Positions 35,948 to 43,914 of a DNA stretch of 64,000 nt are shown piece by piece. This DNA is from Paradevosia shaoguanensis. Its GTDB lineage: Bacteria; Pseudomonadota; Alphaproteobacteria; Rhizobiales; Devosiaceae. Positions within the stretch are counted from its first letter, which is position 1. Each line of letters opens with the position of its first letter. The notes below the pieces were generated by a model. It saw only the letters and a list, made by a program, of their open reading frames with translations. It searched no databases and had not been told where the DNA came from. A program made the position numbers and the translations under genes. Where the stretch lies: assembly GCF_016801025.1 (NCBI RefSeq), contig NZ_CP068983.1, positions 2,713,501 to 2,777,500 on the forward strand, read 5' to 3'.

Positions 35948-37501
35948 ATGAAGCCAGTTCTGGTTGTCGGGGCGGGTCCGGTGGGTCTGATGACCGCGCT
36001 GGCGCTCAAATTCTACGGCATCGAATTCCGCTCGTTCGAGGAAGACAATGCCTTCTCGTCCGACACCAAGGCCGGCACGATCCTGACGCGCACGGTGGAA
36101 GCCTTCCGGCGCTATGGCGTGGACAAGGCCGTGCTCTCAAAGGCCCTGCGGCTGGACGAGATCGGCGAGATCGAGCGCGCAACCAACCAGCGTCGCGCAT
36201 CGGTGATGACCGAGAATCTCTTTGACGAGACGCGCTTTCCGTTCGTGCTCAACATTCCCCAGCATCACCTGGAGCCGATTTTGGCGCAGGGGCTGGAAGA
36301 CCTGCCGGAAGGCTGGGTGAACCTGCGCCACAAGCTCATCGATTTTACCCAGAACGAGGACGGCGTCGTCGCCCGCTTCGAGACGCCCGAGGGTATCAAG
36401 GAAGTCGAGGGATCTTACCTCCTCGCCTGCGATGGCGGCCGTTCGACGGTGCGCACGCAGCTGGGGATCGAGGTCGAGGGCGTGTCGCTGGACGTGCGCT
36501 ACATGCTGGTCGACATCAAGGTCGATCTCGACAAGGCCAATCCGCGTGACTACCCGTACCTGGCCTATTTCGCCGATCCGGCGGAGTGGATGATCCTGGT
36601 GCGCCAGCCCCATTGCTGGCGGTTCCTGTTCCCGCTGGCGCCGGGGGCCGAAGAGGCCACGCGCGAGGAATTGGAAGCCAAGGTGCGCCACTTCGTGGGC
36701 GACGTGACTTCGCTCGAAGTGCTCAACACCGTCATCTATCGCGTGCATCACCGCATTGCCTCCAAGTGGCGCAATGACCGCGTGTTCCTGATGGGCGACG
36801 CCGCCCACCTCATCACCCCGATGTGGGCGCTGGGGCTCAATACCGGCGTGCTCGACGCCATCAACCTGCCGTGGCGCCTGGCATGGGTGCTGCGCGGCTG
36901 GGCCGACGACAGCCTGCTCAACGGCTATGAGCGCGAGCAGCAGCCGCTGGCCGCGCACGGCTCGGGCGAAATGGCCGAAGCCGCGCGAAAACTCATGGGC
37001 GGGGAGACTGGCGAGGCCAAGGCCATGTCGGGTACCGACTGGGCCAATGCCATGACCCGCTCGCTCCTGGGCGTGAAGGTGGATGCCGAAGGCGCCGGGG
37101 ACTGGTCGATCGTCAAGACCGAGCGCACCAACCTGCGCGTCGGCGATCGTATCGCCGACATGCCGGTGTTCGACGGGCAGGGTGGGCGGACTTACCTCCA
37201 CGACCTTTGCGACGACAGCTTTGCGGCGCTCTACTTCACCGATGTGCGCCGTCGCCCGGACATTCCGGCGGACACGCTGCCGGGGCTCAAGAGCTATGTG
37301 GTTTCGCGCTGGGACGCGCCGCTGGATTCCGGTTTTCGCGATCGCGCGTTGCTCGATATTGGGAACAAAGTGCGCGACAAGCTGGGGCTGGGCGAAGACG
37401 TCGTGGTGCTGCTGCGCCCGGACGACCATGTGGCGGCGATCCTGCCCATGGCCAGCGCTGACATCGAAGGCCTCTACAAGACCATTATCGGACGGAAGTG
37501 A
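35948..37501 (+). CDS. FAD-dependent aromatic-type monooxygenase
   Basis: A 517-residue flavoprotein of the PheA/TfdB/MhpA group. The FAD motif VGAGPVGLMTALAL starts at residue 6, the second FAD motif is FLMGDAAHLITPMWALGLNTG near residue 283, and a thioredoxin-like C-terminal domain follows. The usual GDAAHxxPPxGGxGxN pattern is altered (MWALGLN), so the active site may be unusual. AGAGGAAAG precedes the ATG. It most likely hydroxylates a phenol or pyridine-like ring using NAD(P)H and O2 (inference). Confidence 0.88.
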   Translation: MKPVLVVGAGPVGLMTALALKFYGIEFRSFEEDNAFSSDTKAGTILTRTVEAFRRYGVDKAVLSKALRLDEIGEIERATNQRRASVMTENLFDETRFPFVLNIPQHHLEPILAQGLEDLPEGWVNLRHKLIDFTQNEDGVVARFETPEGIKEVEGSYLLACDGGRSTVRTQLGIEVEGVSLDVRYMLVDIKVDLDKANPRDYPYLAYFADPAEWMILVRQPHCWRFLFPLAPGAEEATREELEAKVRHFVGDVTSLEVLNTVIYRVHHRIASKWRNDRVFLMGDAAHLITPMWALGLNTGVLDAINLPWRLAWVLRGWADDSLLNGYEREQQPLAAHGSGEMAEAARKLMGGETGEAKAMSGTDWANAMTRSLLGVKVDAEGAGDWSIVKTERTNLRVGDRIADMPVFDGQGGRTYLHDLCDDSFAALYFTDVRRRPDIPADTLPGLKSYVVSRWDAPLDSGFRDRALLDIGNKVRDKLGLGEDVVVLLRPDDHVAAILPMASADIEGLYKTIIGRK

Positions 37502-38472
37502 TGACCGAAGGTATTCTGCTCGACGTTCATGCGCATCTGATCCCGGTGGTGGAAGACCGGCTCGCGGCCATCGAGGGCGTGAGCTGGGATGGCGAGGCCA
37601 TGATCATCGACGGGCACAAGGTCGGCATGAAGCCGATCTTCAAGCCCGAGGCGCTCAAGAAGTGGATGGGCGAGAACAAGGTGGAGCATGCCTTCATCTC
37701 GGCTCCGCCGCCGCTCTACAGGCAGCAGCTTCGCGGAGACGAGGCGCGGGCCTGGGCCGCCTATATCAATGACGGGCTGGACGCGATTGCGGCGGAGTCT
37801 GACGGGACGCTGAGCGCACTGGTGCACCTGCCGACCGAGGACCCGGAAATCGCGATCGCCATCGCGCGCGATTACACGGCCAGGGGCCACAACCTCTTTG
37901 CCATGCCCGCCGGGACCGGCGACGAGCGTACGCTTGGCATGGCCGAGTTCGAGCCGCTCTGGCAGGTGCTCGATGCCGCCGGGGCGTTCGTGTTCTTCCA
38001 TCCGGGCGAATGCGGGGACGGACGGCTCAAGTCGTTCTATCTGACCAATCTCCTCGGCAATCCTTATGAGAGCACGGTGGCGCTGGGTCACCTGATCTTT
38101 GCCGGCGTGCTCGAGCGCTATCCCAACATCATGCCGTGCTTCGCCCATGGCGGGGGCCTGCTGCCGATGGTGGCGGGGCGGTTCGAGCGCGGCTTCGATA
38201 CGGCGCGGCCGGGGGTGGATACCTCCAGGGCCGCACCCTCCAAGGTCATCCCCGGCATCTATGTCGATTGCATCTGTCACAGCGAAGCCGCTTCTATCCA
38301 TGCCGAGGCGACGTTTGGGGGCGAGCGTGTGGTGTTCGGCTCCGACTGGCCCTTCCCCATGGGGTTGGTCGAGCCGTACACCCAGCTTGCAGCCTACGCG
38401 CCGGAGCGCCGGCAACGCTATTTCCAGACCAACCCGGCAGCGCTGCAGGCGCGCCTCAAATCCAAGGAGTGA
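37501..38472 (+). CDS. ACMSD-like amidohydrolase
   Basis: A 323-residue amidohydrolase-2 family protein. The N-terminal metal motif is DVHAHLIP (HxH), later FFHPGE, a histidine in FAHGGGLLPM, and the terminal aspartate in FGSDWPFPMG. This matches alpha-amino-beta-carboxymuconate-semialdehyde decarboxylase-type enzymes (non-oxidative decarboxylation or hydrolysis). The ATG at 37501 overlaps the monooxygenase stop; the GTG at 37498 is an alternative. With the RidA and FAH enzymes it suggests an aminated or carboxylated ring-cleavage route. Confidence 0.87.
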   Translation: MTEGILLDVHAHLIPVVEDRLAAIEGVSWDGEAMIIDGHKVGMKPIFKPEALKKWMGENKVEHAFISAPPPLYRQQLRGDEARAWAAYINDGLDAIAAESDGTLSALVHLPTEDPEIAIAIARDYTARGHNLFAMPAGTGDERTLGMAEFEPLWQVLDAAGAFVFFHPGECGDGRLKSFYLTNLLGNPYESTVALGHLIFAGVLERYPNIMPCFAHGGGLLPMVAGRFERGFDTARPGVDTSRAAPSKVIPGIYVDCICHSEAASIHAEATFGGERVVFGSDWPFPMGLVEPYTQLAAYAPERRQRYFQTNPAALQARLKSKE

Positions 38473-38474
38473 GC

Positions 38475-38807
38475 ATGTCCGAAACGGGAATGCCGGAAGG
38501 CACCAAGCTCGGTACGATCGGTGACGAAGTCATCTTCGAGAACGACACGATCCGCGTCTGGAAGCTGGAGCTGCAGCCGGGGGAAATCCAGGCGTGGCAT
38601 CAGCATGACCTGCCGTATCTGGTCGTGCCGTTGACCGAGGGCGACAATGTCATGCGCTTCGCGGACGGGCGCCTCAAGCCGACGGCCGAGAAGCCGGGCG
38701 AAGCGCTCTGGCGCGAGCCGGGCATGCCGCACGAGCTCGAGAATGTCGGCACCGCGCGCTACGCCAATATCCTGGTCGAGTTCAAGAGCGTGGTGAAACC
38801 CGCCTGA
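38475..38807 (+). CDS. Cupin domain protein (second)
   Basis: A 110-residue cupin. The first motif is QAWHQHDLPYLVVPL (HxH) and the second contains GMPHELENVG. It starts at ATG 38475 after AAGGAG and closes the catabolic operon just before a strong terminator. It could be a dioxygenase, isomerase or accessory. The long upstream open frame is a shadow of the amidohydrolase gene. Confidence 0.82.
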   Translation: MSETGMPEGTKLGTIGDEVIFENDTIRVWKLELQPGEIQAWHQHDLPYLVVPLTEGDNVMRFADGRLKPTAEKPGEALWREPGMPHELENVGTARYANILVEFKSVVKPA

Positions 38808-38834
38808 GGCAGCAATGCCGCGGAGGAGAAACGT

Positions 38835-38866
38835 GCCGTCCCCGAGAGGGGGCGGCATTTTTATTT
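38835..38866 (+). terminator. Terminator of the catabolic operon
   Basis: A 9-bp stem (38835-38843 and 38848-38856, one G-T wobble) with loop GAGA, followed by ATTTTTATTT. It is 27 bases after the last cupin stop. Confidence 0.85.
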
Positions 38867-38881
38867 GGGGCAATGAGCTTG

Positions 38882-39056
38882 TGGCCTTCCCCCTCCCTGG
38901 CCCTCCCCACAAGGGGGAGGGTGGGTGTCCTTGGCCAGATCGAGCAACAAACCCCACCCTCCCCTTGTGGGAAGGGCTAGGGAGGGGGTGAGCCAGGGGT
39001 GCTGAGGTTGGGGCTTACCCCCACCCCTGTCCCCTCCCCGCAAGGGGGAGGGAGAC
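38882..39056. repeat. Family A palindromic repeat, copy 2
   Basis: The long inverted-repeat unit (arms with CCTCCCCACAAGGGGGAGG) is followed by the short CGCAAGGGGGAGGGAGAC unit, the reverse order of copy 1. It lies in the gap after the catabolic operon. One right arm base is lost relative to other copies. Confidence 0.88.
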
Positions 39057-39078
39057 GTGCTGGCTTGTTTCGTGTCTC

Positions 39079-39185
39079 AGCCACGGAACAACTCGGGCCG
39101 GAGAGTCGGGGCTATTGCACCGGGCAGTGTGAGTGGAGGGATCCGTAGGCCCCGGGTCTTCGCCCGGGGAAGTGCGGTGGGGGTG
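39079..39185. repeat. Family B GC-rich repeat, copy 1
   Basis: A second repeat type with the inverted core CCCCGGGTCTTCGCCCGGGG and the flanking text CACGGAACAACTC and GAAGTGCGGTGGG. Related units occur at 53871-53935, 59089-59145 and 60727-60842. It is non-coding. Confidence 0.7.
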
Positions 39186-39242
39186 GCGAGAGGCATGGCG
39201 CTCGTGGGCGACGCCGTTGCTCAAAAGTGCGGAGCCTTGAGC

Positions 39243-39349
39243 CTTCCCCCTCCCTAACCCTCCCCACAAGGGGGAGGGGGGTGTCTTTGGCCCAGATCGA
39301 GCAACAAACCCCACCCTCCCCCTTGTGGGGAGGGCTAGGGAGGGGGTGA
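39243..39349. repeat. Family A palindromic repeat, copy 3
   Basis: The standard long unit with 21-base arms flanking a spacer containing GATCGAGCAACAAA, as in copies 1, 2 and 4. The whole gap 38867-39373 between the two terminators contains only repeats. Confidence 0.9.
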
Positions 39350-39373
39350 GCCACAGGCTCGTCCCGGTTTGCC

Positions 39374-39405
39374 CAAAACAGAAACGCCGCCCCGGAGGGC
39401 GGCGT
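39374..39405 (-). terminator. Terminator of the substrate-binding protein gene
   Basis: Read on the minus strand, a 9-bp GC stem (39397-39405 with 39384-39392) and a 4-base loop is followed by a T-rich tract (39374-39383). It lies 20 bases after the binding-protein stop. Confidence 0.85.
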
Positions 39406-39425
39406 CGTGGTGTCGGTCGGAACCC

Positions 39426-40433
39426 TTAGTTCGCTTCCGGAAGGATACCCGGCTCGGGCAGGAAGCCCGGCACGTAGATGTCTTCGACCTTGAGCTTGTC
39501 GCCGTAGATTTCGACGTTGTTGTTCATGAAGTCGAAGGTAGCGGCCATCTTCTCGGGGAGGATGTGGCCGAAGCCGTTGGCCTTGACGTCGTCGTTGATG
39601 GCGATCTTTTCGAGGAGGTCGATTTCCTCGCGGACGATGGCCGGATCGAGCGACTCGACGTGCTTGACCATGATCTCGGTGGCCTCGTCGCGATGGGCCA
39701 TCGTGTACTGCCAGCCCTTCATGGCGGCGCGGACGAAGCCCTTGACGGCGTCGGGATTGGACTCGAGGAAGGTCTTATTCACCCCGATCGAGTTCGAGTA
39801 GATGTCGAGGCCGAGGTCGGGCGCGAAGAGGCAGACCGGCTGCTTGTCGGGCGCGGCGCGCTTGATGGCCGGGCCGGACATCAGGAACTGGTCGACGCCT
39901 TCGATCTGGCCGGCGGCGAGCATCGGCACGCGGGCCGAGGCGTCGACGTTGACGATTTCGAGCTTGGAGGCGTCCAGGCCATTCATGTTCATGATGGCGC
40001 GCCAGATCTGGGGCAGGAAGGAGGCCGAGGACGAGCCGAACTTGAGGCCTTCGAGCTGCTTGGGTTCGGTGACGTTGGCGCCCGGATTGAGCGAATAGAC
40101 GCAGTAGGGAGCCTCGACATAGGCGCCAGCCACGATCTTGATGTCGCCGCCGGCGGCGCCCGAAGCCACCAGGCTCGGCACGTCGATGAAGCCGATGGGC
40201 GCGAGGCCGGTCACGACGCCGCGGATGGCGTCAGCGGTGCCCTTGGACGGAAGGATCTCGACGTCCAGGCCCTCTTCGGCGAAATAGCCCTTGTCCAGCG
40301 CGACATACCAGGGAGCGTGACGCCCCAGGCTGATGAAATCGAGCATGAAGGTGACTTTGGTATTGTCGGCGAGGACCGGCGTGGCGGCCAGGCCGGAGAG
40401 TGCGGCGAGCACCCCGACGAATTTACGCAGCAT
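39426..40433 (-). CDS. ABC transporter substrate-binding protein (NMT1/TauA-like)
   Basis: A 335-residue periplasmic protein with a signal peptide (MLRKFVGVLAALSGLAATPVLAD). It has the SsuA/TauA/NMT1-type pattern WYVALDKGYFAEEGLDVE and a mid-domain GLKFGSSSASF. It binds a small organic nutrient, probably the substrate of the adjacent catabolic operon (inference). AAAGGGAG precedes the ATG at 40433. The longer open frame upstream is an antisense shadow of the ATPase gene. It is divergent from the ATPase and permease genes. Confidence 0.9.
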   Translation of the reverse strand: MLRKFVGVLAALSGLAATPVLADNTKVTFMLDFISLGRHAPWYVALDKGYFAEEGLDVEILPSKGTADAIRGVVTGLAPIGFIDVPSLVASGAAGGDIKIVAGAYVEAPYCVYSLNPGANVTEPKQLEGLKFGSSSASFLPQIWRAIMNMNGLDASKLEIVNVDASARVPMLAAGQIEGVDQFLMSGPAIKRAAPDKQPVCLFAPDLGLDIYSNSIGVNKTFLESNPDAVKGFVRAAMKGWQYTMAHRDEATEIMVKHVESLDPAIVREEIDLLEKIAINDDVKANGFGHILPEKMAATFDFMNNNVEIYGDKLKVEDIYVPGFLPEPGILPEAN

Positions 40434-40508
40434 GTGTTTTCTCCCTTTTTCCTCGCAGGTGCGTGCCCCCGACGGAAAGGTCTCTGAGGTCTTGTTGACC
40501 ATAAGAAC

Positions 40509-40536
40509 ATCATAAGATATTTCAGGAGACATGCAA
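40509..40536 (-). promoter_or_regulatory. Promoter of the substrate-binding protein with embedded operator
   Basis: On the minus strand, -35 TTGCAT (40531-40536), a 16-base spacer and -10 TATGAT (40509-40514). The motif GATATTTCAG (40516-40525) sits wholly within the spacer, so a bound repressor would block polymerase. Confidence 0.6.
40516..40525 (+). promoter_or_regulatory. Candidate operator in the transporter divergent promoter region
   Basis: GATATTTCAG, identical to the site before the GntR gene (31235-31244) and similar to the half-sites before the cupin operon. A nearby direct repeat, CATAAGA at 40500-40506 and 40511-40517, lies on the same side. Confidence 0.55.
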
Positions 40537-40601
40537 GCTGATCTAGCAGCTTCGGCGCCCCTTTTCGCGCCTGCTTTGCTGCAGTTCCGGCCGAAAGGGG
40601 T

Positions 40602-41366
40602 ATGATGGCCTTTGTTGAAATTACCAATGTCCGGAAAGTCTTCGGCGGCTCCGGCCGCGAAGTCGTTGCTCTGGACGAGGCGAACCTGACCTTCGATGAA
40701 GGCGAGTTCGTCGCTCTGCTGGGCCCAAGCGGGTGCGGCAAAACCACCCTGCTCAAGATCGTCTCGGGCCTGATCCCCAAGACTTCGGGATCGGTGACGG
40801 TGGCCGGCAAGGAAGTGACCGGCCCGTATTCGGACTATGGGTTCGTATTCCAGCAGCCCAGCCTCATGCCCTGGCGCACCGTGCGCGAAAACGTGCTGTT
40901 TCCGATGGAAATCCTCGGGCGCAAGGATGCGCAGGCGCTCAAGCGCGCCGACGAGCTGCTGGCGCTGACCGGGCTCTCCTCCTTCGCCAATTCGCGCCCG
41001 CATGAGCTTTCGGGCGGCATGCAGCAGCGCGTTTCGCTCTGCCGCGCGCTCATCCACAAACCCCGGCTGCTGCTCATGGACGAGCCGTTCGGCGCGCTCG
41101 ACGAATTCACCCGGCTGGAGATGAACGATCTGCTGCTCAAGGTGAAGGACGAGACCAAGGCCTCGGTGCTGTTCGTGACGCACTCGATCTCGGAAGCGAT
41201 CTATCTGTCGGACAAGGTCGTGGTGTTCTCGCGCCGGCCGGCCCGCGTGCATCTCGAGTTCAACGTGTCGCTGCCGGGCACCCGCAGCCAGGCCACGCGC
41301 TTCACCCCCGAATTCACCGAGGCCGAACGCCGCGCCAGCGAAGCGCTGGGCCTGCTGGGACACTGA
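40602..41366 (+). CDS. ABC transporter ATP-binding protein (SsuB/TauB-like)
   Basis: A 254-residue ATPase with Walker A GPSGCGKT, Q-loop FQQPSLMPWRTV (typical of nitrate/taurine/sulfonate importers), signature LSGGMQQR, Walker B LLLMDEPFGALDE and H-loop VTHSISEA. The second ATG at 40605 has better spacing from AAAGGGG. It is divergent from its binding-protein gene and 2 bases before the permease. Confidence 0.92.
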   Translation: MMAFVEITNVRKVFGGSGREVVALDEANLTFDEGEFVALLGPSGCGKTTLLKIVSGLIPKTSGSVTVAGKEVTGPYSDYGFVFQQPSLMPWRTVRENVLFPMEILGRKDAQALKRADELLALTGLSSFANSRPHELSGGMQQRVSLCRALIHKPRLLLMDEPFGALDEFTRLEMNDLLLKVKDETKASVLFVTHSISEAIYLSDKVVVFSRRPARVHLEFNVSLPGTRSQATRFTPEFTEAERRASEALGLLGH

Positions 41367-41368
41367 CC

Positions 41369-42136
41369 ATGAACGACACCTTTTCGCGCATCGCCTATCC
41401 TCTCCTCGGCGTCGTCATCATCCTCGCCCTCTGGTCGGCTGCCTGCCACATCTTCAAGGTGTCGCCGGCCGTGCTGCCGCCGCCCGAAGACGTGGCCGTG
41501 GCGTTCGTCAAATGGTTCCCGTTGCTGCTCAAGGAAGGCTGGGTGACCCTACAGGAGACCGTGCTCGGATTCCTGCTGGCGCTCGTCGTCGGCATTCCGC
41601 TGGCGGTGGCCATCGCCAATTCGCGCGCGCTCAACCTGATGTTCTATCCGCTGCTGGTCGGCCTGCAATCGGTGCCCAAAGTGGCGCTGGCGCCGATCGT
41701 GCTGGTGTGGCTGGGCACGGGGCTGGAATCCAAGCTCGCCATCGTCTGGCTGGTGGCGTTCTTCCCGATCATCATCGATACGGCAGCGGGCCTGCGCGCA
41801 ACGCCGCGTGAGCTGATCGAGCTGGCGCGCAGCCTCAAGGCCTCGCCCTGGCAGGTGTTCTACAAGGTGCAGTTCCCGGCGGCGCTGCCGTTCGTGCTGA
41901 CGGGCGCCAAGGTCGCCATCACGCTGGCGGTGATCGGCGCGGTGATCGGCGAGTTCATGGGCGCTTCGAGCGGGCTGGGCTACCTGCTGCTCTCGGCCAC
42001 CTCGCAGCTCAATACGCCGCTGGCCTTCGCCGCGCTCTTCGCTCTCTCGTTCCTGGGCCTGGGCGTCTACGCGATCATCGAGATCATCGAGGTGATGCTC
42101 GGACGCTGGCTGCCGCCCAAGCCCGCAGGGCATTAA
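41369..42136 (+). CDS. ABC transporter permease (SsuC/TauC-like)
   Basis: A 255-residue permease with about six hydrophobic helices and the EAA loop ELARSLKASPWQVFYKVQFPAALP. It forms the channel with the preceding ATPase and the divergently encoded binding protein. The TAA stop shares the palindrome TTAA with the stop of the convergent glycosyltransferase gene. Confidence 0.92.
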   Translation: MNDTFSRIAYPLLGVVIILALWSAACHIFKVSPAVLPPPEDVAVAFVKWFPLLLKEGWVTLQETVLGFLLALVVGIPLAVAIANSRALNLMFYPLLVGLQSVPKVALAPIVLVWLGTGLESKLAIVWLVAFFPIIIDTAAGLRATPRELIELARSLKASPWQVFYKVQFPAALPFVLTGAKVAITLAVIGAVIGEFMGASSGLGYLLLSATSQLNTPLAFAALFALSFLGLGVYAIIEIIEVMLGRWLPPKPAGH

Positions 42137-43086
42137 GGCGCGGAGCGGGGAAGTTCCCGGCCCGTCCCGGTCGCAACCGGGGCGGGCCGTTTCAATTTGA
42201 GGAAGGGCCCCAGCCAGGGCAGGCGCGCGGCGATGCGTTCGCGAAGGAACAGGTAGAAATAATCGTTCGTCATGATGTGACGGTAATTGCGCTTGAAGGC
42301 GGTCTCGCCGAAGAGCAGCCACGGCTTGTTGGTGCCGGTATAGTGGACGACCCGCGGATCGAGCGCCTCGTGCGAGGGCGTGGGGTTCTGGAGGTTCCAC
42401 ATGGGCTCAAGAACGAGCCAGTTGTTGCGCAGTGCGATGTTGAGGATGTCCTGGTCGTAGTAGACCGAGGCGAATTCCTCTGCCGAGAGCCGAGCCTTTG
42501 CCGTGGCCACAGGATCGATCGCGGCGAGGCGCCGGGTGTCGATGACCATGAGGCCGGCGTTAAAGAAGGGCTCGGTGGTGTCGTAATAGGGCTTGGGCCG
42601 GAAATCGCGCCCGGTCTGGAAGCCGGTGCCGTAGGGGTCGAGGACGGCGGCGATCGGGTAATCGCCGAGGTCGAGATCGTAGAGCGCCTCGATGGGCGCG
42701 CGGACCATCATGTCGCAGTCGATGTAGATCAGCCGCTCCACCGTCCCGGGCACGATGTCCGTGAGGAAGAGGCGGATATAGACCATGGGGCTGAAATTGA
42801 GGTGCCGGTGCTTGACGGGCGGCAATTGCCGCACGCGGTCCATGAGGGCGCCGTCGCTTTCGAGATCGTAGAATTCGAGCGCGGCGCCGTATTCGGCGGT
42901 GATGGCTGTCAGCGCCTGCCGGTGATCCTCGCCCAGGCCCATATGCATGAGGTGGAAGACGATATTGGCGCGGCGGCGCGAGACGATGCAGATCGAGCGC
43001 ATGGTCGCATAGGCCGGAGCCCAGTAGCGGTCATCGAACGTCAGGGCAATGTGGATCGGGTCGCGGTGCGACGTGTCCTGGGGCAT
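42133..43086 (-). CDS. Glycosyltransferase family 8 protein
   Basis: A 317-residue GT8-type enzyme. The N-terminus IALTFDDRYWAPAYATMRSI and the DxD metal motif in LIYIDCDMMV (about residue 119) are diagnostic; later FNAGLMVID and HYTGTNKPW complete the pattern. Such enzymes transfer galactose or glucose from UDP-sugars, commonly to lipopolysaccharide core. It is an isolated gene, convergent with the permease (4-base overlap). Confidence 0.92.
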   Translation of the reverse strand: MPQDTSHRDPIHIALTFDDRYWAPAYATMRSICIVSRRRANIVFHLMHMGLGEDHRQALTAITAEYGAALEFYDLESDGALMDRVRQLPPVKHRHLNFSPMVYIRLFLTDIVPGTVERLIYIDCDMMVRAPIEALYDLDLGDYPIAAVLDPYGTGFQTGRDFRPKPYYDTTEPFFNAGLMVIDTRRLAAIDPVATAKARLSAEEFASVYYDQDILNIALRNNWLVLEPMWNLQNPTPSHEALDPRVVHYTGTNKPWLLFGETAFKRNYRHIMTNDYFYLFLRERIAARLPWLGPFLKLKRPAPVATGTGRELPRSAP

Positions 43087-43156
43087 CGGGTTCTCGGCGC
43101 GGAATGGTCCCGCGAACCATTACGGGCTGGGCACTAAAATGCCAACCCTGCGGCGG

Positions 43157-43354
43157 TCATTGCATGCCGTCGCGCAGTTCCTTCTCATTGCGGCGCATGC
43201 GCAGGTGCTGCTCCATGGCGCGGAACCAGTAATCCTTTTCACGGCCCGCCGGACGCCCATCCTGCTCCCACATGAAGTAGGCCGTATCGCGGACGGCCTG
43301 CTCGAATTCAGGGTCTCGCCAGACGGAATCGTCGGAATGGGGATCGTCGCTCAT
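43157..43354 (-). CDS. DUF2934 small protein
   Basis: A 65-residue acidic/basic mixed protein with the DUF2934 pattern VRDTAYFMWEQDGRPAGREKDYW. Function unknown; family members are frequent in Hyphomicrobiales, often in stress-gene neighbourhoods. No membrane segment or signal is present. It stands in a gap of otherwise short genes. Confidence 0.82.
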   Translation of the reverse strand: MSDDPHSDDSVWRDPEFEQAVRDTAYFMWEQDGRPAGREKDYWFRAMEQHLRMRRNEKELRDGMQ

Positions 43355-43587
43355 CGTCTTCTCCGCAACTACGCCAACAACCCCGGAAGCGGGGCTGCGG
43401 TTCCGTTGCGGATGGCGGGAACCATGCGATGGGCCGGTCGGTTTCTATAGCCTGGCGGCGCGCGTCAACCGGCCACGGCGGAGAAGAGGAACAGGGCAAT
43501 TTTGCCGGTTTCCTGTCCTGGCCAACGAATTGGCAGACGAGCCTCTGACCCGCCCGCGCCGCGCCCCAGCCTGAACAGGAGAGCATC

Positions 43588-43905
43588 ATGCCTCGTGGCG
43601 ACAAATCCAATCATACCGACAAGCAGGAACGGAAGGCCGATCACATCGCGAAGGGCCATGGAAAGCGCGACGTTTCCGAGAACGAAGCGGAGCTGCGCGC
43701 CTGGGCAACCGCCAGCAAGGAGAGCGGCGGCGCCAGCAAATCCGGCGCGAGCCGCAAGGAGATGGACACGCACGTGTCGGCCAAAAGCGGCGGCGAGATC
43801 GGTGGCAAGGCTTCGGCCAGCAGGCCGGCAGCGCAGCGCTCGACCTCAGCCAAGAAGGCGACGGCCACGCGCAAGCACAACGCCGAACATCACGCGCACC
43901 ATTAG
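43588..43905 (+). CDS. Small basic protein, plasmid-stabilisation-like
   Basis: A 105-residue hydrophilic protein beginning MPRGDKSNHTDKQERKADHI, the pattern of small proteins that are often annotated as plasmid stabilisation proteins in alphaproteobacteria. A central Lys/Ser/Gly-rich part and a His-rich end (HNAEHHAHH) suggest disorder and possible nucleic acid or metal binding. CAGGAGAG precedes the ATG. It is 9 bases upstream of a VOC protein gene. Confidence 0.78.
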   Translation: MPRGDKSNHTDKQERKADHIAKGHGKRDVSENEAELRAWATASKESGGASKSGASRKEMDTHVSAKSGGEIGGKASASRPAAQRSTSAKKATATRKHNAEHHAHH

Positions 43906-43914
43906 GAGGGCAAC

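Noticed and set aside
40434..41363. N-terminal extension of the substrate-binding protein frame
   Set aside because: The frame continues antisense through the divergent ATPase gene, but the signal peptide, ribosome site and promoter place the start at 40433.
43588..43905. Evidence of a plasmid or mobile element from the plasmid-stabilisation-like name
   Set aside because: The name is a legacy annotation; no replication, partition or transposase genes are present.
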